A DNA stretch of 64,000 bases from Heterobilharzia americana (GCA_944470555.2 OX104127.1:47420934-47484933); one strand, 5' to 3'; shown: positions 22,325 to 34,169, counted from the stretch's first letter. Made by a program: numbers and translations. Notes: a model not told the origin generated them from the letters alone.

Positions 22325-22789
22325 GTGAGTGGTAATTCTTATTTTTATACTTGTTTGATTTATGTGCATTTCAAACACACTTCCACAATAATTGTGTGAG
22401 ATTATCGACGAGTGATTCGTAAGGCCGGTCTAATGACAACTGAAGTAACCAATCAGGTTTCGGTATTCCAGTTAGAAAAGTAGTTTTTCGTAATATTAAA
22501 AAAAGCCTAATTGCTTATCTCAGTAGCTGCTAGAGTGGCCTTTAAAGTCGCTTGTTTTGTGACCGTTTACTGATATAATTGAGGTTATTTTAAATCGTTT
22601 ATAGAAGTCATAGGTAACAGGATATCAAACCACCTTGAAATCCATTTTGTTAGTGTAATGATTTGAGGTGTTTTCTGCACTTCAGGTGTCCAGTGAGATC
22701 AAAATTTTGTAAGTTCCAGTATTGTATATAAGGTCATTCAAATATTTGGATTATAGTGAGTTATCATGAGACGTCTTATTAAAATGAAG

Positions 22790-23470
22790 TCAAATCTTCT
22801 GACATCTGATCGGAAACTCACTACTTCTTTTCTCATCTTGTTTAATGAATACTGCAGGCAAATGGAGCTTAAAAGTTGAGTACTCGTTAAGTTTGGATAA
22901 TGTAATTAGAAGACGTAGATTATCTGAAAAATGTGATGTATTAACGCTATACATTTCGAACAATCTGATCACACATTTACTTGTTAAGGCATTATATATG
23001 AAAACTGGAAGTGGGGGAAGTACAAATATGACATAAAGGAATTCAATAATAAGATAATGAGAAGAATAAAAGATAAGATTGAAGACAATCTTGGTAATAC
23101 GATAAAATAAGCATTGCCAAGGTAGGCTTAATGTAAGGACAAACTGCTTTTGCACACACAATGCGAAGTTAAATTTATTTATGGCTAGCGCCTCAACAAA
23201 CTTAGGTATACGCCCCTGCCAGTTTCTGTACAAAATTGTAAATGCTGTTTTGATATCAATGCTGTGACTCTTATCAATGATATGTTTTGCAATGGATGAT
23301 GATGGTTGCCTACCATGTGCGCTTATCAATGTTTGTGAATCCAGCTGCTTTCGTAGCCATTTTGGAACATACTCCCCTACCCTCAAGTGCATATCACAAT
23401 TAGTCCTCCCTATGTATGTTTGTCCACATACACATACACGTAAATTTATAAACGCAGTGTGATGTAACAC
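22790..23470 (-). pseudogene. Penelope-like element, GIY-YIG endonuclease and 3' region, antisense in intron
   Basis: A 226-codon minus-strand frame. It starts 'INLRVCVCGQTYIGRTNC' (CxC then the YIG half of GIY-YIG), runs through 'LRVGEYVPKWLRKQ', 'SSSIAKHIIDKSH' and 'FVEALAINKF', and ends the domain with 'CVQKQFVLTLSLPW'. The rest of the frame reads through the normally non-coding 3' region containing 'TSKCVIRLFEMY'. RT is absent: 5'-truncated. The endonuclease block itself has no stop, but the element cannot move by itself. It sits antisense inside intron 22325-24087 of the NT5DC-like gene. Confidence 0.75.
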
Positions 23471-24087
23471 AGTGATGTTAAAAATTTTTTTCTCTTATTT
23501 AGTATGCATTTAATTTTTGAAATTGTGTGAAATAATCAAGAATTTGCTGCCTCTTGTGTCGTATATGAAGTGTGGGTGATTTTCAAGGTAGAATGTATTT
23601 TATGTATGAACCTTGGCATCTATGAATGTTCTGCACTGTTTCTTCTTAATTTTTGAATTGTCAGTGTGTTTTGCACTTTGATGCGTTCTCAGATGACAGT
23701 TATTTTCGTCTATAAATTATCTTATTGATGACATGGCTGCAAAGTTAATGCGTTGATGTAGATGTGCTTACTTATAATAATGATAATAATAATTCCGTAA
23801 GTGGTCGGTTGGTTTCTGTGCTTCGATCTTCTTCGTTCCTCTCCTCATCTGTTGCTTAAAATGTCCCTCCTTCTGTTGGGATTACTTCTGTATTGCTGAT
23901 ATCTGGTGAAACTTTAACAGATGCCTTTTTTATAGTTCTCTACTTTACTCATTCCGACTGACGAATTTTGATATGTGTACACTGTCTTCATACGTAAATC
24001 CAGTAGAATTGTTTCTTCATGTTAGAAATCCCTGAATGATAATGGCCATGTTTGTTATTTTTCTGTCTATTTACCATTGTATATTAG
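23471..24087 (+). other. Intron remainder
   Basis: No gene or repeat recognised. It ends with the acceptor '...gtatattag' before the 24088 exon. Confidence 0.5.
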
Positions 24088-24228
24088 GATGTGGCGAGTA
24101 CATATGGTTGGATGACTGGAGCTGTTATACCAGAACTTGAACAAGAACTGATTGCTGCCAATGATTCAGACTTTAAAATGAAGCTTAAACGGCTAAGAAT
24201 ACTAGAGAAGTTGATTCAAGAAAATCAA
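24088..24228 (+). CDS. NT5DC2/3: 5'-nucleotidase domain protein, penultimate exon found
   Basis: A 141-bp exon, phase 0 at both ends, between 'atattag' and 'gtgagt'. It encodes 47 residues starting 'DVASTYGWMTGAVIPELEQE', the conserved block after HAD motif IV in NT5DC proteins ('GWRTGAIIPELE' in vertebrate members), followed by a charged helix 'KLKRLRILEKLIQENQ'. Phase agrees with both neighbouring exons, which is strong support for a functional gene model. Confidence 0.9.
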
Positions 24229-24325
24229 GTGAGTCTATATTGAGGTGTTAGTGAATTTATTAAACCGTTCACATTATTCCATCTTCACCACTCTGTGCTA
24301 GACCAGATTTCTGACTTGCTATTAA

Positions 24326-24442
24326 ATTGTTTATTTGATGTAGCACAACATGATACAGTATAATTTACTTGATGACGTTTCGAGCAGAATTTACTGCTCA
24401 CATTCATATGAGTATCACTGTGTGCTACATCAAATAAACAAT
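24326..24442. repeat. 22-bp perfect inverted repeat with nested hairpin
   Basis: Arms 24326-24347 and 24421-24442 are exact reverse complements (core 'tttatttgatgtagcaca'). The 73-base loop contains a second hairpin, GAGCAG (24382-24387) with CTGCTC (24394-24399), and TGATAC/GTATCA pairing. Relatives of one half lie at 38887-38965 and 41130-41215, beside PLE sequences. It lies in the last NT5DC intron. It may be a PLE terminal structure or a folded RNA; no canonical hammerhead could be drawn. Confidence 0.7.
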
Positions 24443-24991
24443 CTAATATATGGAATAGATTTTTCCTATACATTAGATTTCATATTGTTTTTTCAAGCAT
24501 ATTGGAGAGTTTGAGATCACATTTCAGAAGTTGGCTGTGGAGGAGAATAACTGGAAAAAGAAATATCGGTGTTAAGAATAAGCTTTTGTGCAAATACGTT
24601 GTTACTGTTGTATTCAAGGCACAATCACCAGGTTATCTCATCATTTTGTCGCATAGTGTGACAGTACGATGAAATAACACTAAATTAGATCTAAAATGTG
24701 CAATTCTAAACTACTAATTACATATAGCTTCATTTTAATGATGGACTGGGAGATATTTAATCTCCTTTTCAATACCCCGGCAGAATTCAAGTTTATTTGC
24801 GAATTCATTTTTCGTTATTTTCAATTAAACTAGGTAATACGGTGATCAGACGTTATCCTAAGTTGAATGTTCTACAAATTTCAACGACTAAACATAGGTC
24901 TATATTTCATTTGTTTTAAGAATACAAAGTTTACTTTGTAAATTTATTGATTTCTCTTTTATACTCTTCTTATCAAAAACAAACTTATTAG

Positions 24992-25249
24992 CATGTTCAT
25001 TCATCTAAAGCAAAGTTACTTCTTGAAGCATGGTTGGATGAAAGAAATGCTCTAAGACGTGTAAGTAAATTTGTATTCAATCCACAATTTGGAAGTATCT
25101 TTCGGTCGTTTCACAATCCATCATATTTTTCACAACGTCTTGGACAATACGCTACATTGTATACGTCTAGAGTTACAAACCTGTTACAATTCCCGTTAGA
25201 TCATGCATTTTTCCCTAAACGAACTGCTTTACCTCATGAACCATATTAA
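24992..25249 (+). CDS. NT5DC2/3: 5'-nucleotidase domain protein, C-terminal exon
   Basis: A 258-bp terminal exon after acceptor 'cttattag', ending with TAA at 25247-25249 (86 codons including the stop). It includes 'AWLDERNALRRVSKFVFNPQ', 'FGSIFRSFHNPSYFSQRL', 'DLYT'-like 'ATLYTSRVTNLLQF' and the end 'FFPKRTALPHEPY'. These match the conserved C-terminus of NT5DC2/NT5DC3 (FGSIFRTFHNPTYFSRRL ... FYPRRTPLQHE). The family consists of HAD hydrolase-like proteins whose substrates are poorly known. The dispersed repeat at 25395 starts about 145 bases after the stop. The gene converges with FLAD1 on the opposite strand. Confidence 0.92.
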   Translation, partial: HVHSSKAKLLLEAWLDERNALRRVSKFVFNPQFGSIFRSFHNPSYFSQRLGQYATLYTSRVTNLLQFPLDHAFFPKRTALPHEPY

Positions 25250-25394
25250 ACTTGAAACTTTTTTCGATAATTTGACACTGAAGAAATCAGTTAGGTGTAT
25301 TCAAATAGTTGTCTCTGTGTCGTTTTTCGCGTGTTTTGTTAATCAATTTTAGTTTTCATTGAAATACAATCTATTGTAATTTGTAATAATTAAT

Positions 25395-25655
25395 AATAAC
25401 CGTTTTATTCCAAACAATGTGTGATACAATATGGAATTCTTAGCTTATAATATTTCATTCAACAAAATTCACTCCAAGTACAACGGGAATAATCATAGCA
25501 TCTGAACAATATTAGCAACAACAGTATTAAAGGTAAAAATGTGAAACAACCAACGGGTTTTAGATTAGCATTTCATCTGCACCGAGGAATGGATAGAAAA
25601 AGGTGCGTAAGATTGATGGTTTGTTCAGCCAGTACGGAAATCTGAGATTCGAGCC
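25395..25655 (+). repeat. Unclassified dispersed repeat, copy 2
   Basis: Second copy of the repeat at 3560-3835, in the 3' flank of the NT5DC-like gene. Possibly within its 3' UTR. Confidence 0.55.
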
Positions 25656-27079
25656 GAGTAACCTAAGAGCAGTAAAAGGATGTATTTATATGCATCTCTA
25701 AGTCCATTTTCATCCACCATCATGTCTATTCGTCGTTTTGTTGTTTACTTAAAAAACGGTTGGTGGGAAACACTCTAAAAATGTACGAGAATACAGACAT
25801 ACATAAAAGACATGTAAAAGATTAAAATGAATCGAAAAGGAACAATTAAGTGTAACATATTTGATGAAAAATTTTCGGTAGTCCAAGGCTTAAGGAGGCC
25901 TCCGTAATATCGGATAAAATTAATTAGTTGTATTTCATCACCTTTCATTTGAAATTGCAATGGTCATCCGTGTTTCAGTGTAGCATACCTTGAATTTAGA
26001 AATATCGAGTGATAATTGATTCAGTGTTGTGATTTAAAACGAATCTAGAATATTGAGGTGAAAAGACCGTAAAATGTGGTCCAAATTCATTACTGATTTA
26101 TTTGTAGTTAAATGGAAGGTTCATGTTTGGTAGAGGAAGAGGCAAGGAATCGCAATCTATAGTAGGCAAGCAAAAACGAACGATTGTGTAATGAAAACAT
26201 AACAAAATCAAAACACATCAACTACAGGAGTTCAGGATTTATCACACTTTTTCTGTATGCATGACATAAAAAAGTCAGCGTTGAACTTCACACACTAGTG
26301 CTTTGAAAAAATCATGTTAAAGAACACAAAAGTGTAGATAAGTGGAAGTTAGTAAAATGTCCATAATTTCGAAGATGACTAAGAGTTTTTACACTTCCAC
26401 CATTGTGATAATTTTCCGGGCATGTTACTAAGAAACAGACCAAAATCAGAGACTTTATGAAGTGGTATCGCTTCACACCTAGTCTTCAATTAACATAACT
26501 ACTCTCCGGCTAACACGTTACACGTGTTGGCTACCGGTAGCTTAAGCACATGTTTCCCATTTGCTTAAGGCTTAACAACTTCATCGACTGCCTTGCTTTT
26601 TTAGACTGTTACTGTACACCACTGTGTGTGAGTAATTCTCATAAAATACCTATGATCAGGAAAATGTAGCCTCTTCCAATTTTTCACTTTGAGCAGCTGT
26701 ACAATGTGTTAGACTGGAAAACCGCCAGGCATACTCATCCTAAGTTATGTGACCAAATATTCTTCCGCAGCTAGATACCGTGTAACTTAGTAAATGTTGA
26801 ATGAGCCTTTTGTATCAGGGCTGGTGCAAATTCCAAAATAGAAAAGTGTTCAGCGCACTCCACCACTTTACTCTTTTAATAATCAGATCAGGAGGCTGGT
26901 GCACATTATTTCTGAAGCATCAGTTCACATTTGGTAAGTGAAAAACACAAGCCAAACATATCAAAATTTTTGCTCAAGGCGTTCGGAATATTGCTCATTG
27001 CTCAGTGTCTTCACCTGCCACAATTACGCCATCTGTACACTATGTCAACCAGAAGTTGGTTGTACTTAGGGTTATATCC
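25656..27079. other. No gene recognised
   Basis: Intergenic sequence between the convergent genes. No long frame. A palindromic 'taacacgttacacgtgttgg' lies near 26512 but has no assigned role. Confidence 0.4.
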
Positions 27080-27770
27080 ATCACTACTTTTACGTTACAG
27101 GTAAGTAGTATTGATGGTAATATACTTTCCTGTCAGGCATTGCTGTTTATCGTTATCTTACATGACAGCTACCAGTAGTAAGCCGTTGCGCGGCTGCATG
27201 GATTCTATTAGGGAGTCTTGATTGGCACTCGGTAGTCTTCACCACCGATATAATGCCTCGAAACTTCTCGATCGACGAACTTCAATGCCTTCTTCAGGTC
27301 AGGAAACATCGTCATAATCAAACACTGGAAGGTGTGCCTTTCGTAGTTGCTTGGATAGTTAGGTCGTCCTTCCTGTTGAGTGCGTCATGACTCATGATAA
27401 TGTGAAATGCCTCAGCTGTTTGTCTTTCCTCGTTGTTAGTTTAGAAGTCCATTTTGAATAATTTTGATATTTCCAATGTTAATTTTGTGGCTACGAAACA
27501 TGGCATAAACAGCAGTTGCTGACTTGATTTGTAAATTCTGCAGGATACGTTGGAGGTCATTTTGTCCAGCTTGCCTGTTCTTTAGAACGAATGAAGATTT
27601 CACATGATGATTCCTGCGATAAAATAAGCATCACAGTCAACACAGCCTAGTCTGTGTTAGAGAATGACGGTGTCCATACAGGATTAAATGGTCGTTCTGG
27701 ACTCGATTGCTAGCTACCACCAAGAAAATCTCATCACAATAAATCTTCAGGTAAGATAGAGGCATCTACA
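27080..27770 (-). pseudogene. Penelope-like element (third lineage), GIY-YIG end, decayed
   Basis: The minus strand in three frames gives a GIY-YIG C-terminal block: 'HHVKSSFVLKN', 'LQIKSATAVYAMFRSHKINI', 'AEAFHIIMSHDALNRKDDL'. The string '...HKI.I...KII' and 'ALNRKD' are typical PLE endonuclease features. The 3' end carries 'LKKALKFVDREVSRHYIGG'-like text. Frameshifts are frequent. It may be the same lineage as the RT at 30964-32200. Confidence 0.5.
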
Positions 27771-27834
27771 CATAGGTCCATACACAATATAAATCTCCCT
27801 CAAGTCGTCTCATTTTATATCAAATGAGTCTCCT

Positions 27835-28760
27835 TAGTAGATCTATAGTAATCAGATGACAGAGTGTGTTAGGTGAAGGCACTGACAAGATGCTGAGTCC
27901 ACTGGATACTTTAAGTGGCAATTTTAGAATGTCGGAAATGCGATTTCCACCACTCAAATGGAAATTGGTGCTCCAGTCCTGGTTTTGGTTGGCGCCTCGT
28001 CTGACAACAATGAACGAAATGGTCAAGCATGTTGACTACTTCACTTACCTGGGAAGTCGGATCAGCCCTGGTGGGTCAGTGACTAACGAAATCTCTCCAA
28101 GGATGCGAAAGACTAGCATCGTCATCGCCAACTTACACCTTTTATGGCGTCGTTGTGACAACCGATTACCTACTGAAGTGTGGATGCTTTATGCTGCAGT
28201 TCGCTGTGTTCTTTATAGCTGTGAAACATAGCTGTTACAGGGATAGAGCATGAGAAGGCTTCAGGTATTTGACCACTGTTGGATTCATTATATTGACCCT
28301 GTGCCGTCGTGCCACCACGTCATAATGCAGAAGTCAGGCGTAGCATTTTAGAGAGAAGAGGAAAGTCAGTTGACAAAGTTGTGAACCTTCATCGACTGAG
28401 GTGGCTGTGACATATGTTATCCATGCCTAGTCACTGTCTGCTTCGTGGTACAATATCGGCTGAAGTAGGTTCAGACTGGAAGAAGGTTAGTGGTGACCAG
28501 ACTAAAACACGGTATCAGTTCATGAGGTCGCTGACTATTGATCTGAGCCATGTAGGGGAATGTAGACTTCCCTGTTGAGGTCGGTGTAACAACCGAAACC
28601 AGTGGTTAAAGACTCTAATGATTTTACTCAGAATCGATCACAGTGGCGCAGATTTAGCTACACACTATCTTTATCTTAATCTTCATACCGAATTTCAATT
28701 CATGCTGATATTGTCTATCCATATGTCAGTTAGGTTTACTGTGGACAGTCAACGGGAAAT
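27835..28760 (+). mobile_element. RTE-B, 5'-truncated copy (RT end to 3' region)
   Basis: It starts just after RT motif C ('LGEGTDKMLSPLDTLSGNFR', matching 18630-18690 of the full element). It continues through 'HVDYFTYLGSRISPGGSV' and 'AAVRCVLYSCET' to the 3' region near 28680. The frame is broken after 28231. It is an older copy than 15696-19641, as base changes are frequent. Confidence 0.8.
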
Positions 28761-28894
28761 AAATGTCTAATTTGTTTTCATTCCTAATAACTTTATATAA
28801 CTGTTACAGACCACATGCGAATTGCCAACTTTTAGCAGTTTATTAGTCCAATCACATAGTTAGGATCTTTCCCTCCGAAAAGTATTATTATTAT

Positions 28895-29262
28895 TTTATT
28901 ATCTGTCCTTTAGGTTCCCAGTGGAACGTGGAGCTTCAGTAGCACGTCGCTATTTCACTCTCTTCTCTGCAGTCTTTTTAACCTTCCTCCACGACTGCCA
29001 GAAGCTTTCATTTCTTCCTCATATCATCTTCTCCATGTCATCCTCGCCTCAGACACCCAACTCGCCGTTTCCCATTTGGGGTCCACTCAAGCAACTGGCC
29101 TGACGCGTGATGTCCCCAGTCGGTCTTCTCAGTGTATGCCCAATTCATCTCCACTCTCTTCTTCATATTTGTTGGGTGATGGGTTGTTGGTTGGTTGCTA
29201 GCCGGAGTCCCTTGCTGCTGATTCTTTCTGACCATCTGACCTCAGTATCGATTGTGGAAAGT
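28895..29262 (-). mobile_element. RTE-A, 3'-end fragment
   Basis: Minus-strand match to the last 370 bases of RTE-A ('KRVEMNWAYTEKTDWGHHAS' at 29200-29140 corresponds to 50290-50340 and 58180-58130). It lies between the NT5DC and FLAD1 3' ends. Confidence 0.75.
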
Positions 29263-29527
29263 TGTACTCATTAACGTCATTGAATGGAGAGTGGGATGTA
29301 GTTTACAATGCCCCAGTGATGTAAGATGTTTACATGGAATTAAGGACCATTTGGCAAAACTAAGTTGTAAGTTATGCGTGAAACCAATTATGGGGGGAGA
29401 TTATGGATGACAAGAAAATCTAAGAAACAAATTTTCTCAATCATTTATTTTGTAAAAGTGAGTTACTAATAAGATACTTTACAGGTCAATTCTACAAAAT
29501 TTGTCTTCAAAAGGCATCTAGACAAGA

Positions 29528-29533
29528 TTTATT
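29528..29533 (-). promoter_or_regulatory. FLAD1: Polyadenylation signal AATAAA of FLAD1
   Basis: AATAAA on the minus strand, 9 bases after the FLAD1 stop codon. Close, but compatible with a short 3' UTR. Confidence 0.5.
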
Positions 29534-29542
29534 GCATTTGTT

Positions 29543-29693
29543 TTATTTTGTATTTTTATTTCCACGACCAACGCGTTCACAGTTTTCCTCTTCTAACATA
29601 TAAGCTGGATGGTAGGCAATGCGTCCAGTTTTTGTAATGTATCGCAGTTGAGGATTTGGATGAGTATCTTCCATACTACCGATCGATGTGTAT
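29543..29693 (-). CDS. FLAD1: FAD synthase, C-terminal exon
   Basis: A minus-strand exon of 151 bp from acceptor 'tgctaaatgaag' to TAA at 29545-29543. After one base completing a split codon it reads 'YTSIGSMEDTHPNPQLRYI' and 'AYHPAYMLEEENCERVGRG'. This matches the FLAD1 C-terminus (YTSLGSRENTVRNPALK ... YRPAYLLENEEEER). YTSLG is a strongly conserved FADS-domain motif of the PP-loop family. The enzyme transfers AMP from ATP to FMN to make FAD. The preceding exon, expected to carry the RINP/DWTY/PYC part and to end in phase 2 (GG|A), was not found between here and 34170. Confidence 0.88.
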
Positions 29694-30963
29694 CTTCATT
29701 TAGCAGGAAAAAAATACAGGTCATCATTTCCCTTGGAAACTGATACGAGTATTAACGTGATGTTAAGTAGTGCGTTAAAGTGACAACAATCAAGGGCATA
29801 AAGAAAATTTTATGGTGGTGGGGTGAAAAGTTCCGTCCTAGCGCACCCATTAAACACAGGACATCATATAGATGCTAATAAAGCTCTTTATGTCATACAT
29901 CGTGTACTAAAAACAATACCAAGTGTAGCCCACTAACATCTGCTCAACATAGCTGAGGTTGTCGCAAAGACTGATCAAACCTGAAATTTGTATTCAGAAA
30001 AATCATTTGCAAACGTTATTCCCACCTTGACTTTTAGTGAACTAAACCCCCATCTTCTTTATTCGTTGTCTTTTCGTTTCCTATCATATGTCTCCACCTA
30101 TGTATATGTCATCTCAACACTTACAAACTGTCATTTCACTATGCAAATGTATTCACCTGTGAATTGTTTCTACGCTGTACAAATGCATTTTATAATTAGA
30201 ATTTATGGAAAAGAATATGCTTCGTTCAGATTGTTACTTTTTATTGAAGTCACTTTACTTAGAGAAACTCATTTGAGTACAATCACCATGTGCAAAGTGA
30301 TCCACATAGGCTAACCTCATTTCTAACTAAACTAATCAACTCAATTTTCACCCTAGAAACTTCACGAAATGATTCGTTTAGATGTCATTAGAGCTCGTTC
30401 AATATCCATCGGTCAAAAGCTGTTTCTTTGAGTCTATCAACAATCTGCATACGAATATACATTGAAGCAGTTCAACTAAATTAATAACAGTTCTACAATT
30501 CGTAATAAAGTCAGTACGTATTTTCTTAGTCAATCAAAACTGGTAATTACCCAACATCATAGAGACGGCAATAAGGAAGTGAAAGGGATCGAAGAAAATT
30601 CCATACATCAGAATAAGTCCAATTTAGGAGGGGATTGATCCGAAGGATTTGGGGCCAACCAGGATCTGACATCATCACAGGATGGATATTATCTGAAGAG
30701 AAGATAGCAATGAGATGAAAAATGATATTCTTTTGCGTTAATAGGTCTATAGTTAAGATCCAAAATCCAACAAGAATTGGTTGTCAGATGGTATTTGAGG
30801 TAATAATATGGATGAAATTGAATCCCGATTACCCGAATTGTAACACATAATCTGTCATTGAGAGCCTATTTACTATTCAATTTATCTGATGATGAGTGAG
30901 TTAATTTCATAGACTATATCGCGACGATGTCAAAAAATCGACCAGAAGACGTCTGTCAAGTTC
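29694..30963 (-). other. FLAD1 intron sequence, no feature recognised
   Basis: No exon matching the missing FADS segment and no repeat recognised. A 108-codon plus-strand frame (29988-30314) has no motif. Confidence 0.4.
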
Positions 30964-32200
30964 ATGAAATGCTTTAAGCCAATAGAGACACATTCTTGTT
31001 TCCTAAAAGTACCGGGAAAATGCATATTCAATTGCTCCAAGGTACCTTTTACCTCCATTCAAATCCAGACATTATCTCTGTGTCCAAAAGTTTGCGATAC
31101 TTCAGAAACTGCTTATGATCTCAACATAAAAATTCAGTTTGGAATCTGTTTATTCAAGCGAATGATCTGCTACCAGTTCCCAATAAGTCTCGAACAGTTC
31201 AGATCGAACATCGTAAGTAGATGTCACCAATAACTGAATACGAAACCACATTCTAAACGATTGTTGTAAGACGAGCATGAAAAGCAGGTCTATGAGATCT
31301 AGAAAAATAAAGATCTGATGCTAGTTTGACCTGATAAAGGCACTGGTATTATTCTTCTGGATCATCTGAACTATAACGCTAAAATACTCTCTACCTTATA
31401 AGAGTAAACTTTCGAGTCTACTAAGCAAATTAAACGAAAGCTCACTCAGATTCTTAAGAAAATGAATTATGAGTCTGTCATGAGCTCTGAACTATTTGAG
31501 TGATTGCCACCATCTGGTTCTGTAACTCTGCGCTGATATGGTCTCCCGAAAGTACTGAAAGATCTTCTGAGTTCAATTTTGGATGTGAACAATTCACCAT
31601 ACCATGCTATCACCATATGGGTATCGAACACCCTTCACGCAACGAGAAAACAGCTAAATACGCACAACTTATTGGATTCTTACGACTTTTTTTGAATCAG
31701 ATAATAATGTCAATGTATCTGGTAAGCGAATGATTTCTCGTGATGAGGTTTTTCTCTTTACCAATGCCACTCACGGAAGCTATTTGTTTGCTATGTGATT
31801 TCATTGAAGACAATAATTTTCACATGGGTATCCCTAAGCATTTTGTAGGAGAATTACTTCTAAGATATACTTTCAACATGTAGTTCAACTTCAACAAGCT
31901 GTACAAACAAAAGGATGGGGTCGCTATGGTGACACCACTTGGACTACTGCTGCCCGACTACTTTGTGGCCAACCTAGAGAATAGCGTGCTCATCTCAAAA
32001 ATTGATAGTTTTCACCTACGCAAAAGATATATGGATGATACATTCATCATATGTGATCAAAATACCGAAGTTGGGACAGTGACCCATTTTCTATCTCTTT
32101 CACTTGAACAAATACCAGCACCTACACCGATTGTATATTTTGCATATTGAGTGAGCAAGTTTTTAGTGCAATTATCTGTCACTTTACTGAGTATAAATAC
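30964..32200 (+). pseudogene. Penelope-like element, reverse transcriptase part, decayed
   Basis: The plus strand holds most of a PLE RT in shifting frames. N-terminal part 30964-31233 ('TSIQIQTLSLCPKVCDTSE', 'SLEQFRSNIVSRCHQ'); RT entry 'PDKGTGIILLDHLNYNAK' near 31335; 'GLPKV' near 31540; 'VNNSPYHAITIW' near 31590; 'MTPLGLLLPDYFVANLENS' (31926 onward, motif B'-like) and 'RYMDDTFIICDQ' (motif C, near 32020). At least six stops or frameshifts. The catalytic YMDD survives in a 75-codon frame. It lies in a FLAD1 intron, antisense to that gene. Confidence 0.7.
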
Positions 32201-33104
32201 GACTGTACAGCTTGATAATTAAGTCGTTGAAAAGAAATACTTCTTTGCTGATACATATATATTAAATACGATCATACGGCCTTAGAAAACGACATCGTTG
32301 GGAATCATCTGAATCATCTTTTCTTTTCTTGACGAGGTAATTCTTAAATCCTGTGTTAATCGAAGTTTGTCGAACAAGCTTGCGATGTGGTCACTAAGTT
32401 TAACGACACGATACTGTGTTTCATTGTGTTAGCTGTGGAGGGTAAAAACTAGTAAGCAAAAAATCTGGAACTTAGATTTCATGCTTGTTGGCGGTTATCA
32501 CCGAGGTGTATCTACAGTAATAGTAACTTATTCAGACTGGCTGAGTAACTTTATAGTAAATATTCTGACTTGTTCACCAAGTTAGGCGAATTCGAATCTT
32601 CAAGAAGACAGGGGTTCGCTCAATTCAAAAGGCAATACTCATGTTTAAATTTCTGGAAGGTATCTTAAAAATAAGTGAACAAGCGATATCGAAATGTGGT
32701 GACTGATATTTACAGACTAACAGTTAAATCAGGAAAAGGGCAATGAATCAACTACTCTCATCCAATCGATCCGTCTACCGGAACTTATTCTTATAAACAC
32801 TCATTAACGATGCAATAACTTTAATTTCTTGTTGCACGGGAGAGGAGACCCAGGTTGTAGTCGACAGTTAATCTCACGACAGCTTAAACTCGAAAAGCAC
32901 CCAGACTACCGCATTTCCGTCTTGTGAACACTAAAGCAAAGCACTACCTTCATTTCCACAACTTATGTAAACGTTGACCGCCAATCAAGCTGTTGACCAA
33001 CTTTCTTAAACACTTTTAAAGTCACTTACAATGAGTTTCAAATACTTCGTTGCATAAAGGTGGCGAAACAGTCTGTTTGAATGCTAAGTGACTTACTATA
33101 GCAG
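32201..33104 (-). other. FLAD1 intron sequence, no feature recognised
   Basis: No frame above 60 codons and no repeat matched. Missing FLAD1 exon not found here. Confidence 0.4.
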
Positions 33105-33322
33105 TTTAGGGAAATGTAGACTTCCCAGTCCATCGCTACAGACTATAGGTTATATTGGCTCGGATTCGATCGCAGTGCCCCAGATGAATACATATATTAT
33201 CTTGATCTCAGTTGTCATACCGCACTTCAGTATCGTCTCATTCCTCTTTGTTCTCTTTTCATAACTTCCCACTACTTCTGACTACTTTCTTCTTCATTTC
33301 TTTATCTTTATATTGATGTACT
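33105..33322 (+). mobile_element. RTE-B 3'-end fragment
   Basis: Starts with 'gaaatgtagacttcccagtc' and runs through 'ccccagatgaatacatatat' into the RTE-B 3' region. It corresponds to 19315-19560 of the full element and is strongly diverged. Confidence 0.6.
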
Positions 33323-33324
33323 CC

Positions 33325-33740
33325 ACCTCAACGTAGGAGGAGCTGGATTAGGTTGGAAGAGAGTTCGGGGTGGGCAAACCAAGGCCTGGCCCTAGTCCAT
33401 GAAGTCCTTAATCGTTGGTCTGAGCCATGTTGGGAGAAGTGAGCTACCTGGTTGGGTCCCTGAAACGACAGGAATCATCGGTTGGGAACTGTTGGTGACA
33501 TGGCTAGAAATCAGTCACAAGGATGCAGATGTATTCACTCCTTGATATCTTGTAAAGCTTGGATATTCGCACTAACCTTTATCTTCAAATTGTTTATTGT
33601 CTCACACAACTTTATCTACTTTGATATTAGTCTTTTTCTAGTCATCTGTTCGTTGTATACTACTGTGAAGTGTGGCAACTTGAACCACTGCACAATAATA
33701 TTAGAGATCCCATGTTGATACTGACTGACTTAAAAAGATC
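33325..33740 (+). mobile_element. RTE-B 3'-end fragment, second copy
   Basis: Begins at the equivalent of 19225 ('ggaagagagttcggggtggg') and continues through 'MGTVGDMARNQSQGCRCIHS' (33482 onward) to the terminal 'gtgtggcaacttgaacc' and 'cccatgttgata' at 33665-33720. It directly follows the preceding fragment in the same orientation. Confidence 0.7.
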
Positions 33741-34169
33741 TTTAAGTGTTGAAATATTCAGAGAAACTGCAACAGGTTCTCAGGAAGTATAGAGTAGAGA
33801 AAACTAAGTACATGTGGAGTATGAAAAATAAGTTATTTACTCAGTTCTGTGTTTGTATATGCACTTGCTAAGTATAATTGTTTCACAAAAAGACTACATA
33901 CTTAGATAGAATGTAGTGTGCCACGTAGCCAGCTGAACATCACTACTGACAAGGATCATTATCCCCACAAACCTCACAAAAAATCCTCTGCAATAGGAGA
34001 AATTACAACTCGGAAGTCTTATATCAACCTGATTCTCAGGCTACTTATCTAGAATTTTTCCTTCCGTAATGCAATTAGTCAAAATTGTGTTGATTGAGAA
34101 TATCGCCCAAATTCGATTAATAATAACAACAATAAAAGTAATAAATTCAGATTGAAATGCTTTACTCAC
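33741..34169 (-). other. FLAD1 intron sequence, no feature recognised
   Basis: No repeat or frame recognised. It begins with the FLAD1 donor 'gtgagt' (34169-34164, minus). Confidence 0.45.

Noticed and set aside
24348..24420. Canonical hammerhead ribozyme in the palindrome loop
   Set aside because: A GAAAC follows one hairpin strand, but no CUGANGA-like strand is placed before helix II on that strand.
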